From NCBI GenBank assembly GCA_033030425.1, contig JAUFSD010000022.1:62001-126000 (forward strand): DNA of 64,000 bases, written 5' to 3'. Below are positions 1-12,458 of this stretch, one piece after another. Each line of letters opens with the position of its first letter. The first letter of the stretch is position 1. The notes under the pieces were generated by a model. The model worked only from the letters and a program-made list of their open reading frames with translations. It ran no database searches and was not told the origin of the DNA. This DNA is from Verpa conica. Lineage: Eukaryota > Ascomycota > Pezizomycetes > Pezizales > Morchellaceae. The translations under genes and the position numbers were made by a program.

Positions 1-360
1 CTTGCACCACATTTAGGAGCCAATACTTTTGCTGTGATACCCACCATTTGTATGGGGGAAAAAGGTCTGGAGAACCTTTTGCATATCTCTTTTAAAAATC
101 AGAAATATACTCTAAAAAAATAAAAAAGTAAGTATGAGATTATACCCTGTATTAGCTTTATATCAGTAGTAGTTTAGGCTTGTTCTTGATGATTTATGTT
201 TAACACTTTATCAATAGGAGATAAATTGCAGTCTCTGAGGTGATGTCTCCTGGCTTGGGGGGTCCACAACTCATATACCACTTTGGCAACCAGTGTGGCC
301 TTATCAGACCAACCACAAGCTTACATGTAAGAACTGTCCAACGGGAGATAGTTCGCCGTA
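1..360. repeat. Diverged dispersed repeat, copy 1
   Basis: This stretch is alignable by eye, in pieces, with 9950-10490. Shared blocks include a TGTATGGG stretch, a TTTTCAAAAATC-like block, an ATTAGCTT(T/C)ATA block and a final block around CCAGTGTGGC(C/A)TT(A/G)TCAGACC. Order and spacing are roughly kept but identity is low. There is no coding capacity. It is probably an old mobile-element copy eroded by point mutation, and it lies upstream of a vWA gene as its partner does. The true left end may lie outside the window. Confidence 0.5.
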
Positions 361-411
361 CTTACCCTTAACCCCCGGTACATTGCATGGTGCATATGTA
401 GCCTATCTACT

Positions 412-530
412 CGTAATGCCCTGACGTTTCCGGAATGGACTGCTATTGCATACCATGGAAAACAGTGCCAAGTCTATGATTTTGTATGATATGCAATAGT
501 AGTTCACCCCACAAACGTCAGCGATTTAGG
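412..530. repeat. Palindromic hairpin element, copy 1 of 3
   Basis: An imperfect inverted repeat of about 119 bp. The left arm runs from CGTAATGCCCTGACGTTT through CTATTGCATACCATGGAAAA, and the right arm (TTTTGTATGATATGCAATAG to GCGATTTAGG) is its reverse complement with scattered mismatches. The loop is about 20 bases. Related copies lie at 10721-10831 and 40622-40740. The structure suggests a small foldback MITE. No clear target-site duplication was seen for this copy. Confidence 0.7.
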
Positions 531-1199
531 AGAATGCTTGCACTGATTACCGCACATAGTGCGAGTGACGGAGGCCAGTATTTTTTTTATCAGCTAATAT
601 CATTGGTGCACATGTGGCTTATCATAGCTATATTGTGGTATTTGAAGAAACCCTGTCCGACATGAACAGGGGGAGACGTAGCATGAAAGCTAGTATAAGT
701 ATTAGTGCCAATGTCCTAGTACTCTCGGTCCCTATAGCATCAAACCTTTGTCTAATTCTTATTCTCACCTACGCCGGAGTTGATATCTCTAAATACTAAG
801 GTATGTCAAACTCACCATCTGACCATGTACTTTTCTGAGCTTTATAGCCACCCACTATCTTAGCAAGGGTATTTCCTAAAAACGTTCTATCCTACTAACG
901 GAATCGAACCTCTGTTGCACTATCTAGGGTTTTTGAATTATAAATACCTAATCTAGTATAGTTTACATAAGTTTAGCATCTTGGCTAAGAAAGTTGGCAA
1001 TATTCTATATTCTCCCAGTACTAAAACATCAAGATAGTTACGTTCATAGTTCAGGTAAACATACATTCAAGGACGGCGACATCCGGGAGACTATTACTCA
1101 TACCGTAACAGAACACTTATAGAAATTAGGCTATCATCGACTGGGCCTGGTATCCTAGTAACCGAAACCTACCTACTGTGACCGAAAGGACAAGATACC
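531..1199. other. Intergenic, upstream of first vWA gene
   Basis: AT-rich sequence with no convincing gene. A 61-codon open frame at 614-799 has no recognisable features. A tRNA B-box look-alike near 900 does not fold into a tRNA. Confidence 0.5.
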
Positions 1200-2672
1200 A
1201 TGGTGTCTGAAAACATACCCCTTTCCGAGACTGAAAGCGCCCCATCCGGAATTGGAGGCATGCTTTCCGCTGTTGGGGGTATGATTGCCGGGGAGCTTAG
1301 ACTTACCGGGGATGAAAGGACAGTTACCGAGCCAACTCCGAAGAAGGAAGACCTAATTACAGTTCTGGATGACGAAGATATCGACGATGAAGTCCAAGAT
1401 ATCGAGCATGATAGCCCAGTTACAGACGAGAAAACCTGCCTTGACATCCTCAAGAGTTATATCGATGGCCAGAAAGATGGGCTCCGTGCATTTTATAGGG
1501 ATAGCCAGCTTACTGAAAAAGCCACTGCAGCAATGGCCATGATCCATCAGTTGATGAAGGATGACTGTCCAGAGGAGATTGCGAGAAACCTGTCGATATT
1601 GACACTTTATGATATTGTCATGTTAATTGGTTTGTCGCATAGAGATCCCCAAGATCCATTATATAACTAGCTAATCATTTCGCGTAGATGACAGTTCCTC
1701 TATGAAATTGAGCGAAGTGGAAAATGGAGTACCTAAGCGCGTAGAAACCCTCCAAAAAGCGCTCGAGGTAATAACTTCAGTATACGATCATGCTAACCCT
1801 GACGGGATGTTATCGGTCCGATTCATGAATGCACGGCAGGGTCGAAAGAATGTCAGAAGCGAAAAAGTAGCAGACCTTCTTAGTGCTCACACATATACTG
1901 GTATAACAAGGATTGGTACATCACTGAAGAGGAAAGTTTTGGACACGTTTGTCTCGGGTCCCAAAACTACTATGAAGAAACCACTTCTTGTGATGGTCGT
2001 CACAGATGGCGGCGTAAGATACTCTAGAAATTTCTCTGGGGCATGAGCTGAATTATGTTTGTAGGTGGAAGGCGAGAAATCATCCGTATTGTACGATGTC
2101 ATCAAAAAATGTATTAAAGAGATAACGGATGACCCTAAGCGAGGGAAACATGGTTTGTAGCCTATCATGTTCCTATATCTTCCTAGCTAACCTGTGTTTC
2201 AAGCTGTTGCGTTCCATTTCTCCCGCGTTGGGAATGATAAGAAAGCAGCGAAGCTCCTTACCACAATTGATAACCACAAGGAGATTGGCGATTGGGTCGA
2301 TTGTCTACCAGGTATGTTGGCTAGGCTTTATGTTTAGCATGTATCTCCTACTGATAATAACTCCAAAATAGCATCTAGTCGTCTTGAGGAACTTAAAGAT
2401 AAGGAGCTAAAATGGTCTTTGGTATTTACTATCCCTACCTATCATTAAACTATACATAGGGGTTTTCTAACAAGGTCATCGGGTCAATTCGACTAGCTGG
2501 CAAAACTATTACTCGGGGCAATTATGAAAGAGGTATTTTAACATACTCCATACCTATACAAAACAGACTTCTAACCTGAATGTAGTGGGACGATGATGAC
2601 GAAGCCGCCATTACAGATACTGAAGAGATGCATAGTGATGATGGAGTAGTCTATTATTCCGACATTGAGTAG
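1200..2672 (+). CDS. von Willebrand factor A (vWA) domain protein, paralog 1
   Basis: Seven exons are inferred: 1200-1629, 1688-2013, 2065-2152, 2204-2311, 2372-2421, 2497-2532 and 2586-2672, giving about 374 residues. The domain opens across intron 1 with LIDDSSSM, a DxSxS MIDAS metal-binding motif. It continues through a conserved TYTGITRIGTSL segment (the MIDAS threonine region), LLVMVVTDG (strand 4 plus the MIDAS Asp), a VAFHFSRVGND strand and LLLGAI near the end. The C-terminus is acidic. About 140 helical residues precede the domain. Fungal proteins of this plan are common and usually cytoplasmic, with unknown ligand. The paralog at 13812-15164 has introns at the same positions, and exons 3-6 have identical lengths (88, 108, 50 and 36 nt). 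The N-terminus is about 54 residues longer here. Splice sites are good GT..AG. Family and model are fairly secure; function is unknown. Confidence 0.85.
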
Positions 2673-4655
2673 GTAGCGCTATACAAGCGCGAAGACTCTT
2701 ATAATTACACGGCATCATGATTTTGCTTGATCAGGATTACATATGGGTATCAAAGATACATTGGGTTGGTTGCTTTGGAGAGCAAGGGTCATATAAGGAT
2801 GAGGAATTTTTGTACATATACGCGAATCGGTTTTTCCCTCTATAGGCCAGGACTATCCCGTGATTATGCACGCTAGAACGTTACGTTGAAAACTTATATT
2901 AGTAGGGAAAAATAGCCTAAATCTAGGGTATGGGTAGGAAGACTAAAAAAGTTTTTTGCTGTGTGAGACGTAGGTAATTACTTTTCTACCTGGTATGTGA
3001 CCTGAGGCCAGTGTGTAGGTTCAAAAAGGCAAGACTTCCTGCAAGCAGCCGCTGTCTCTCGACAGAGCCTCTATGGCTGCAGCTTTCTATCCATCGACCC
3101 AGATGGACCTACGCTAGAAACCTGCTACCTGCCGCCCGACAGCAAGAGAAGACTGCGGGCTGCAGCAGTCTTTTTTCTCTCGACGTCATTTAGAGACTCT
3201 GCCTACAGAGCTTGTGGCTCGTGTCTAGTGGCATTAATTGGGGGCTCTTGGGTCGTGGCACGCTCTTGGTGATATATAACTGTTGTAGATCTTCCTAAAT
3301 AGCCCGGATCTTCGCCTGTCATTTCGGCGAGGCCTCCACAGCGGGCCGACCACGGCCTGATATGGGATATATAGGAGTAGGAGTACGCCCCTAGGGCAGC
3401 AATAGACTATCGTGCTTTCTATTTTCTACAACAATATCAGACTTTTGGTAAGTGATAGCATCAGCAGAGCCTCAAAGTAATTTGCTAAAACAGTGTGGGG
3501 AAGCAGTACCGCACCACGATGTAGCTGTGGTGTAAGGGAGTGGTTCAAGGCACAAGCCACACCGAATGGTGGGAAGGAGGCAGCTGAGGGCTGTTAAAAT
3601 GTTGCATCTAGACTCCTTGCTAAAGCCGGGTTTAGGAGCTGCTTGCTCTTGTTAAGCTGAAAGATGTAAGTCTCTATAACTCCTATACTTTATGTAGCAA
3701 CCCCCTAATGGTGTATCTTTACATCTAGTATGACCATCTCTTCAATTTTTTTGGCTGGTACAAAACGCATACGACATCCTTTGTAATGGGGTAAATTAGG
3801 GATGGGGACTTACGTATAGAGAGACCAGTTCTGATAACTATGGTTCTAATACGACACACCCAGGCACGAGATACGTGGTATCCCGCAACCCCCGATATCT
3901 CAGAGAGGATTAGTGCGACTGGCGTTGCGACCTGAGCTACGTGTAAGTGAATCTCGCTGTATATCCTCCCATAATCCTGATATCTTCATCTATATCTTCA
4001 TCCATATATTCTCATCCATATCTATATCATTCTCACCGATCGCTATCTCCATTCTGATCATTCTAATCATTCTCATTCCCAAACTTCCATATTCACCGCC
4101 CTCCTCTTCATCATTATCCCAATCCCTATCTTCATCACCCTCGCCCTCGCACTCACCATTACTCATAGTATTCCTGTAAGTTTTTATTTAATTTTTTTAG
4201 CATTTCCTCCAAATACTAGTCACTCGAGTAGTCCCACCTCTCGGCTATGGAGACCCAATGAATAAAATAGAAAAGCTACAAAGTCTTAATTAATACTTAG
4301 TGTTAAATTAGGATTTCTTCAGCAATCAAGGAAATCAGTGTGGGTCGCGTTGCGGTCATACAAACGCTCGACTGATTGTTAATGTTACTTTATATAAATT
4401 CTAACAAAAGATTTAGTTTGGTCTATAGAATATATTGTAGAAATTCATCAATTGTGGATCCTAATAGTGATACGTACAAGTCACATATTTACAATGCGGA
4501 TACATGCATAGATATTATGGTATGGTATGGTGTAGTGGGTGTAATAGTACTACGCTTTGAAAGTTACATGAGATATAATTTTAGATGATTATTAGGTACG
4601 AATTAAGCTATGTGTATTAAGGAATTCTGGTTAATTTTCCAGCTAGATAGTAAGT
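2673..4655. other. Intergenic, AT-rich, no gene recognised
   Basis: Only short unsupported frames occur here. A low-complexity block at 3985-4165 is pyrimidine-rich on the plus strand (CTTCATC/CATATC units), so its complement would encode an acidic Asp/Glu-rich stretch. It could be the eroded tail of a gene, but no flanking exon was found. Confidence 0.5.
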
Positions 4656-7031
4656 TTAGGGCAGAATTCCCCCTCGCTGGGATGATCCAGGTTGAGATGA
4701 CCTGGGCTGAGATACCCCACCCAGAGATATATTACTACCCGCGCGTTTGTCCTCCCTTCTAAAGATCAAATTCTTTATCTTATCATCATCCCAATAAAGA
4801 AAGATCGTCATCACTACCATAATGCAAGCGGTAGCAGACCCAGCGATTTCCCAAAAATCTCTCGGTGTTGAGACTGGACTTGTCCAACCGTCAATACTTA
4901 TCGCAAAATACTATACCACAAAGATTCACTCATGCATTAGTACGTCTATCCCGATAGTCATAGATCCCAAATACCTAGAGCTAGAAGCGTACCTGAGAAA
5001 AGAAACCTAGCGGCAAAAAAACAGTAGTAATAAGTGTGAACACTGATATAGTTTGTCCTTGTTTTGATATAATGTCCTTCAATTTTTCTGCTTCCTTAAG
5101 GGCCACTGTTGCAGCATCCTCTTGGGCTTTTTGCGCTGCCTGCGCTTGTACAAGGGCCGCTGCTGCCGCTTCCCCTTGGGCCTTTTGTATCGCCTTCGCT
5201 TGTGCAAGGGCCGCTGCTGCCGCTTCCCCTTGTGCTTTTTGTATAGCCTTTGCTTGTGCAAGGGCCGCCGCCGCCGCTTCTCCTTGGGCCTTTTGTATCG
5301 CTTCCGCCGCCGCCGCCGCTGTTTTTGCTTGTTCAACGGCAGACTACATAAAATATTAGAACGGTTCACCAAGTCAGTAGACATGAGAAATTAAGAGTAA
5401 GGAGTACCAATTTTTCTAAACAACCCAAATCCTCTAACAGAGAACTAAGCTCTGTGCATAAGCTCCTCCGTTCCTCAACCACCGCTTCGATCGTTTCCAG
5501 GGCTATAGGAATTTGCTCCTTCTGATCTAAGATAACCGGTAATTTAACGTTACTCCTATGACGTCGGCGATTGCTGGAGGTGTCTTCAAAAGAAGTTTTG
5601 AAGATTCCCTGAAGATTTTCAAGGATTTGAACCTGTAATCGTACCACATTAATCATAGTAGATACATCGATTAGACTTAGTTCGAATTCTCGGGTTGCGT
5701 CTTCAGTGCTTGGCCCGCCTCTCCGAATTTGTAGTTCCTTCGGCATCCAGTCAATATAAGTATATCTCTAGGAGTGTGGGGCCAGAGGTGGGAGATTGGG
5801 GTACAAACCAGGTTTGAAACTTTCTTGCGGAAGGACTTGAGAGCAGTTGCCTCCGAAGATGCGAGAATATTTGAGATTATGACGACCAGAATGTGAAAGC
5901 CACCGTGTCGTTCTTGATATGGAAAAAGTGATGCTCGGTTCGAAGACTTATCACTTCTAAATATTCCTATTGTTTCTAGACCAACATCAATACCTGTTTT
6001 TCTCTAGAACCATAGGGGAGCAAACCATTATCAAAAACAGTAAACCACACCTGGTACACTAGAACTGGCTCATAACCATCACCTCGGCCTAATCCTGGGC
6101 ATCTGTATTGGCTCAAACTCAAACCCTCACTAGCACCAGCTGGATTTCCTAATCCTAAGTAGGGGAAAGAAACGAAGAGGGTCAAAGCAGTATCTGGATT
6201 GAAGGTAGCACGGAGTGAGATGCCTGTTATAAAATCGTATTCGATTTTATTCGGAATATCGCGGTCGATTTTATTCAAATTTTCTGATTTTAGGACAGAT
6301 ACAGGGTCAAACTCAGGCGGGAATTTTAGGGCAGACGCCATAGCCTTTAAGAAAACCTATTGCGCAGATAATTAGTATATTATTGGCATCCTCCCCGGAA
6401 CTCATATCTTGAGATATACCTACTTCGGCAACCTTGATAGAGCATCCTTTAAACTCACTATATATATCAGGTCAAAATTTAAAGTAAGGAATAGCTGAGG
6501 GTTTAAATAGGGTACATACACAAGTCGTACTACATCATTGTGATTAAAACGGCCATTGAAATACTCAAGTGCAATTTTCATCTTCTTTTGATCATTAAAT
6601 TCCTCCAATGGCAACGTAGTATAGCGATCTCCAAGGTCGTCTTCGTCGTCTTCGTCGTCGTCACTATATTCATTGTATTCCTTTTTTCCCTTGTCTTCCT
6701 TTTGATTAGTGATTTTCTCGGGTGGTGGCCGAATATAGCGGTCTCCATCGTCTTCGTCGCCTTCGTCGTCACTATAATTGTCTTCCTTTTTTTCCTTGTA
6801 TTCCTTTTTTTTCTTGTCCTCCTTTTTCCCCTCTGGAGCACTTCGTGTGTGCGAGTAGTAAGTAAACACCACCTGATTCTCTTTTCTTTCAATTAACGGA
6901 ATGCTGTAATCCTGAAGAAGGCAGGCTCCTTCGCCGATTACTTCTAGATGATCTTCTATTGGTTTAAAGGATAAGCTCATAGCCCCTTCGTCGATCACTG
7001 CTGGATTACTTGTTGACCCCAAGGATTTCAT
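4656..7031 (-). CDS. CorA-like membrane protein with tandem coiled-coil repeats
   Basis: Inferred exons, from the 5' end: 7031-6459, 6356-about 6051, about 6003-5809, 5737-5408, 5343-4993 and 4910-4656, or about 670 residues. The N-terminal half has two related Lys/Asp/Glu-rich blocks (each ending GDRY), then a conserved GISLRATFNPDTALTLFVSF region typical of fungal CorA-like proteins. An 18-residue repeat (AQAKAIQKAQGEAAAAAL) occurs about four times, a probable coiled coil. The end is CorA-like: QGQTISVFTLITTVFLPLGF as TM1, then FWEIAG and ACIMVVMTIFLYW as TM2. The GMN loop motif expected after TM1 is replaced by YFAIS, so magnesium transport is not assured. Around 5994-6050 the frame shifts by one. 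A 32-nt intron (5994-6025) or a 47-nt intron (6004-6050) both restore it, and this is the least certain junction. Confidence 0.72.
5113..5330 (-). repeat. 54-bp tandem repeat inside CorA-like gene
   Basis: About four head-to-tail copies of a 54-base unit, best seen as GGGCCGCTGCTGCCGCTTCC recurring on the plus strand. They encode the 18-residue Ala/Gln/Lys/Glu repeat. The two inner copies are nearly identical, which points to recent slippage or unequal exchange. Confidence 0.85.
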
Positions 7032-9949
7032 GGCCGCTGTAGCGAGATATTTGTTAATGTCAAGAAAAGAGTTAAGGTTTACGAACTGGCGTGAAAGTCA
7101 AAGGATTTTCGGTAGAAATTGAGGGATATGGCGAAAGTCTTGTAAGAAGTTGAGAGAGGGGATGGGCAAGGGAGTATTAGGCGCCCTGGGGCGATTATAT
7201 AAAACTAACTCAAGGTATGACATCTGTATTACTAAGACAGATGTATGCTCTAGGTGGAGGCAGTGACTGTCTCGGATGGGTAAATGAGGCGGAGCGGAGT
7301 AGACATCACAAGAATTCACTAGCTCAACTAACACTTAGAGATACCTCCCGGAAAAAAAATCTAAGAGGAGGCAGGTTTCGGTTTACGTTGCATAGCATAG
7401 CCTTATAGCTACGTGCGATATTCATGTTCCCAAAATCGGTAAAACTATGTATGATATAAAAAATAAAAATTGATTTTCGTTGCAACAGAGGTATTAGTTA
7501 CGACCTAGGTAATGTGAACAAATTTCTCATTATTATTCATCGGGCAGGATGGGGCAGACCAGGGGGTCTATAGCAGCACGGTCTTACCCCTTTGACGACA
7601 TACCACCAAGCCTCTACCCATCGGACAGCTTTTGTTCACCACTTCGTTTGGTGTAAATAGATATCTACTACCTAAATAAAGCAGAGGGTAGGAGAGAATT
7701 AGGGCCAGAATTATTTAAGGCTGACATATTAGTTCTTAGAGGCTTTTAGTGCTAATAATCGTGAAGATGGAAAATTTTAAGGTGGTTCTTATAAGTCTTT
7801 TCTTTAATCGAAAATGGTAAAGTATGCGGTTCAGCCCGCTCTTGGCGCTGCCTTGGTGTCGACTATGTCCGTGCTGCCACTCAGTGGAATCGCGCTGCCC
7901 TGAGGCTGGGTATGTTATTTGTTGGCCTTTGCTCCCAACAATCAGTCCGCTAAAGGCTATCGTTCAAGCCGAAGATTCTATGCCAATCTCATTGATTTGG
8001 TCTACTCGCCAGTGATAATGTAAGACATAGGGTGACCACTGCACAAGCTTGCCTCATCACATAAAGATGATGCATGTTCTCCCATCACCACCTAATACTA
8101 GGATCGGTAAATGTAAAATCGATAATATGCACAGTAAATTCTTTTTGTGTCGGAATGGTGTCTTTCAAGATCTGGTACTAGCCACTCTTACTCATCACTG
8201 GACGCGGTTGCATATTGGCGATATTGTTGGTTACCAAAACAACCCGTGCATTTGCATGGTAACGCAAAAGCGCCCCACCGACGCCCTCAGAGAAACAACA
8301 AGGCGTAACTTAAGGGAACTACAAAATAGAAAAACAGCCCAAGGCACATGAATATTTCCCTATGTCTGCGGATAATTTGGGCCGGCGTTCTGAGCGATAT
8401 TGTCTGGTTATGACTGCTACGCGACCCAAAATGTATGAATAATACCAACTTGAAGCTATGCTTCTTCAAGCCATCATTACTTTGGGGTTTCACCTAGTGT
8501 GCTGTTGATTAGTCTTACTCGCAGCAGGCATAAAGAACCCGAGCATACAATGCAAAGGACGTGGCACCTCTAGCAAATGAAAATAAGACTTGCAGAGTTA
8601 TTCCCGCTTGCGGTTAAAGATCTACGTACAGTAAAACTAAGCTGGCTCCTGCGCAGCACCGAGCGCCTTTCACCACCAGCTCTAAGATACCAATTAATAC
8701 GTACGGTCACTATGCAGAAATGTTTAATGGAACATGTTTCAGATAGTACAAATTAAGCGATTCATAAAATTATACCTGTCCAATCCTAAAAAACCCACCA
8801 AAAAACAATTGCAACCTCAAAGGATAAGTTGCCAGTTGAAACTGCTTTTAGCTCTCCAGAAGTTCCTCTGAATAGGCGCCCATCTAGAGAATTTAGCTAC
8901 ATGTGCCTATTTTCCAGTAGATTTTCTCACTTAGACAAGTATTGCAGAGATTCCCTACTAAGGTATATTTCGCCATTTTAGACTGTATGTGAGGGAAAAA
9001 AAGTATGTATGAAGATCTGAGATCGTGAGAGTGCCTGAGTTACCAAGGCATTGAAATGGCGTCTCAAGGCTTAAGCTGTAGCACTAAGTCGTGACAGCTC
9101 ACAAAACAATGCATAAACTGCGGGGCAGTCATTCTTCTAATGAGACTTGAGGCTTAACAAATTCTGGTTGGCCAGCTGTGGGATAAATGAGCTCCACAAA
9201 ATCCCAGTACCAAGAGTCGGAGGATCGGGATCGGCCGTATACCCGTAGGGGGCTATAGCGAGAAGAGCATTTATGAGAGCTCCGGTTCCTTCACGCGCAG
9301 TGAAAACCTTTCAAGCGATGCCACAGGGGCAGGGGCCGCGGTGAGATTGAGGCTCAACCTCAACCAGTAAACATCTCGGGAGATCGCGTTGCCTAGCTAT
9401 TACAGACATTGCACTCGAGACGAAGCAGCCAAACAAGAGTCCACTAGACACTAGGCCTTTCACCCACGCTTCACTTCATCCGGAGCACCTCCAACCCAAG
9501 ATGAAAGGAATCTCCCTTCGCCTGGTAATTATACTAAATCTTCATCTTGCAACATTCTCCGTCACTTCGGGGGGTGATAAGGTATCTATTGGTCCTAAGA
9601 TATGTACTATTATGTCTATATGACTTGAATATAGTAGAGTATATACTACAGACATTGTAAAGTCAAGAGCTGTAGAAACCACTCCTGAACTCATGATTTG
9701 TGCAGGAAAGTGCGCAGTGATTGCTACTTTTTTGAGTTCTGTGAGAATCTCGCCGGGGACTCCGGATGCCCAGCTGAACAAGCATATGCACGCCTGGTTA
9801 CGCCACCCACACCTAATTACTTTTTCTGGCCCAGCTACGCCTCGTGTGCTGGTCCTGCGTAGCGGAGCAATCTAGGCTGGGTGTGTACCCTCCCAGGGGT
9901 GTGCTTAAGTACCGAGGACTCGATACCCATAGGGCTAGAATATGCGGGT
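7032..9949. other. Intergenic, no gene recognised
   Basis: Open frames exist (for example 8049-8351, and a short hydrophobic frame starting at 7813) but show no family signature or convincing splice partners. A degraded MITE copy lies at about 8702-8995. The rest shows nothing that I can name. Confidence 0.5.
8702..8995. mobile_element. Degraded MITE, relative of the 51980-52283 element
   Basis: The left end, GGTCACTATGCAGAAATGTT, matches the terminal repeat at 51980 with few changes. Internal blocks (a GTTTCAGAT block, a CGATTCATAAA-TTAT block, AAAAAAC-CCTCAAAGG) follow in the same order. The right terminal repeat is eroded near AGACTGTATGTGAGGG, so the exact end is uncertain. Confidence 0.6.
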
Positions 9950-10490
9950 GCCATAGGAGGGATCCAATAGTGCCTATCCAGAAATGCACGATCTGTATGG
10001 GAAAATACCTAGTGTGTACCAACATTTGTGTACCCTTTTCAAAAATCAAAAAAAAAAATAACTACAGGATTGCACTTTATTAGCTTCATACTAATAATTT
10101 TTTCGAGGTTTATTTTGGTCTTTTATGTTGGGTACTAAATGGAGGTCAAATTGTGGTTTTGGACCTTGTGTTGCCTAGCCTGGGGGCCTCGTAGCTCATA
10201 TCCCTGGTCTGTAACGCGATTCGCACGAAAAACCGAGGCGCTTCCCCACAGTGAATCTTACAGTCAAAAAAATCGGGAAAAATCGGGAAAAATCGGAAAA
10301 TATCATAAGATGTCCATCTTAAAGAGATTATAGTAGCCTTAAAGATACAGGATTATAGGGGGGCCTATCTTGGGCGGTTGGTAACTGCCCTCATATGACC
10401 GAAAACCCGCATGGACTTTCGTGCGAAATCGTGTTGCGGACCATGGGATACCATTTTGCTGACCAGCGTGGCATTGTCAGACCCTACATC
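9950..10490. repeat. Diverged dispersed repeat, copy 2
   Basis: Partner of 1-360, with the same blocks in the same order. It contains an extra stretch with a short tandem (three units of about ten bases, AAAAATCGGG, near 10265-10300). It lies upstream of the second vWA gene and is followed by a hairpin element, as in copy 1. It is probably part of an old duplicated segment or two insertions of one element family. Confidence 0.5.
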
Positions 10491-10720
10491 AAGGAGCTAC
10501 CAATCGGGGACACCCGGTATACTAGGGGATTGAATACGTATACTCATGACAATACACGAGATTCTGCGGCAGCGACTTCTGATCTGGGAGTTCCGTAGAC
10601 TAAGTCCCCTGCTTGTAGCTTGTAGCTTGTATGTTTAGGTTCTTACCTGCCCCGAGTATATGTATTTCTCAGTATGACTGGCTTACCATACACCTTAAAA
10701 AACGTTATCATGGCTTCTAT

Positions 10721-10831
10721 CGTAAAAAGATGACATTTTTGGAACGGGCTGCTATTGTATATCATACAAAAGACTTGTCACATCCTTGTATGGTATGCGG
10801 TAGTAGTCTATTTTGTGGACGTTGACTTACG
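10721..10831. repeat. Palindromic hairpin element, copy 2 of 3
   Basis: The left arm begins CGTAAAAAGATGACATTTTT and includes GCTGCTATTGTATATCATAC. The right arm (TTGTATGGTATGCGGTAGTA to GTTGACTTAC) is its imperfect reverse complement. This copy is more diverged than the one at 40622-40740. Confidence 0.65.
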
Positions 10832-12360
10832 GGCAGATTACATGCATACTATCTTATAAACGGATATTGCTTGCGGCCGCATGTCCTCTCTGAGACCGGC
10901 TAGTGAATTAATATAATCCAAAACTTTATCGAAGTTGCAGAAATTCCCCGGCTCCTATCTCACTATTCTCCACACCCCGCACCCCAATTTTGATAGTCAA
11001 AGGTTTTTCAAGATTTCATATTCTTCACATATAGTTTCCCTGACCCTAAGTAATTTATAGTGTTGAATGAATACCTTTATGTCAACCTAGTCTACATAGT
11101 GGTCTAGGCATACTCTGCTCTTCTATTTTAGTATATAGCGAGATTAACACCTAAATATAAACTAGCGTACAGATCCAGCGGATCCAAAGCTCAGCGGTTT
11201 CTGGGCCGTAGATTAGATTGGTTAGAGCAAGTTGAGGTTGTAATCAAGGCTGGAGGAATGAGGGGAAATTTCCGATATATCATGATGACTTGGGACAAAA
11301 GGGTTACCAACACCCAACCGGTTTGATAGCCTGAGGTGCGCAATGGTGGAAGTCCTCAAATACTGCGCACTTACCCACTTGCCTGTGGGTACTGGCTGGA
11401 AAATAAAAGCAGTCACCTTTGATCGGTGCAACGGGGAAGGAAAAGGTGATACATTTTATTTTTCGGTACGTACTCGGGGCAAGCAATAAGTACCGAAAAT
11501 GTAACTTTAATATTCACCAACCAAAACTACATTCTAATGCATAGAGGCCGCCACATCCAATAAAGACTCCCTTGTCCGAGACTTGCATTTCGGGGGTGAG
11601 GAATCTAAGAAACCAAGGCGTAGCCAGACAAAGGTGCAAGAAAAAAAAATCGAAGCGGTATTTCACTCTGTATGATTAATACCAGCTCTAAACTATGTAA
11701 TTAAAGGCGCTTTAAGGGAGTGTACTATGTATAACCTAATACTGTAATAAGCAATCAGAGGCACTAATATATTAAGTAGAGTGAGAGGGACTTGCTAAAT
11801 ATAATAAAAATACATGATAGAGGACGAGCAGAGAAAACTCGGGATGGCTGAATACAGCAGTGCTACTACCTCCAGTGAAAATGCACCACCCGTTGAGGGC
11901 ACAGTGAGCGACATGGCAAACGTTTGACGGTTGCAGGTAGTAACGTAGCATGCTACAGTAACCGGCAACATTGTTGTAGAAACAAGGGTCTACAGGCAGG
12001 GCTCTACCACTGCCAATGTCAGAATCTCCGCCGAGAACCTCAAAGACCAATAAACATGTTTGCCACATTTCTAAAATCTTCCCAGTCGCTGTATATGCAT
12101 GGGGCTAGGCAAAAGACGAGATCGCGCCAAACAAAATCCATATATGCACTTCTTAGTTCTAGCGACAGAAGATGCTGCATCTAACTAGGGATTTTAATAA
12201 TTGACGTGCACTGTTGTCTATGCATATGCGACACTTGTTTTGGCATCCAAATCACCAGAGCATGCGCAGGAACTACTATGTGTGTTTTGGCTCAGATCCT
12301 ACCTCAGTGATAAGGTATACAGATCTCTGGGGCCAAGGGATTAGTGCTCGCATGTACCTC

Positions 12361-12458
12361 GGGGGTGGAGATAAGTGACGAGAACTACGGCGGTGGAATT
12401 ACGCTGATCTTTCCCCATAATTCACCCCACCATAGTTCTCGTCACTTCCCCTCACCCT
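12361..12458. repeat. Long imperfect hairpin (foldback element)
   Basis: An arm of about 40 bases containing AAGTGACGAGAACTA faces its complement TAGTTCTCGTCACTT across a loop of roughly 15-20 bases. Outer parts of the arms also pair, with a few mismatches. The size and shape suggest a miniature foldback element. Only one copy was noticed in the window. Confidence 0.65.

Noticed and set aside
895..975. Minus-strand GGTTCGATTCC, a perfect tRNA B-box word
   Set aside because: Flanking bases do not form a T-stem, and no A-box or acceptor stem is found at proper distance.
5620..5645. Minus-strand GGTTCAAATCC B-box word
   Set aside because: It lies inside the coding exon of the CorA-like gene (VQILENL) and has no tRNA fold around it.
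8049..8351. 100-codon frame with several Cys, possible small secreted protein
   Set aside because: No signal peptide at its start, no splice partner established and no family recognised.
10260..10300. Three units of AAAAATCGGG as a possible repeat array
   Set aside because: Too short and low in complexity; no spacers, so neither a CRISPR nor a functional satellite. No CRISPR array was seen anywhere.
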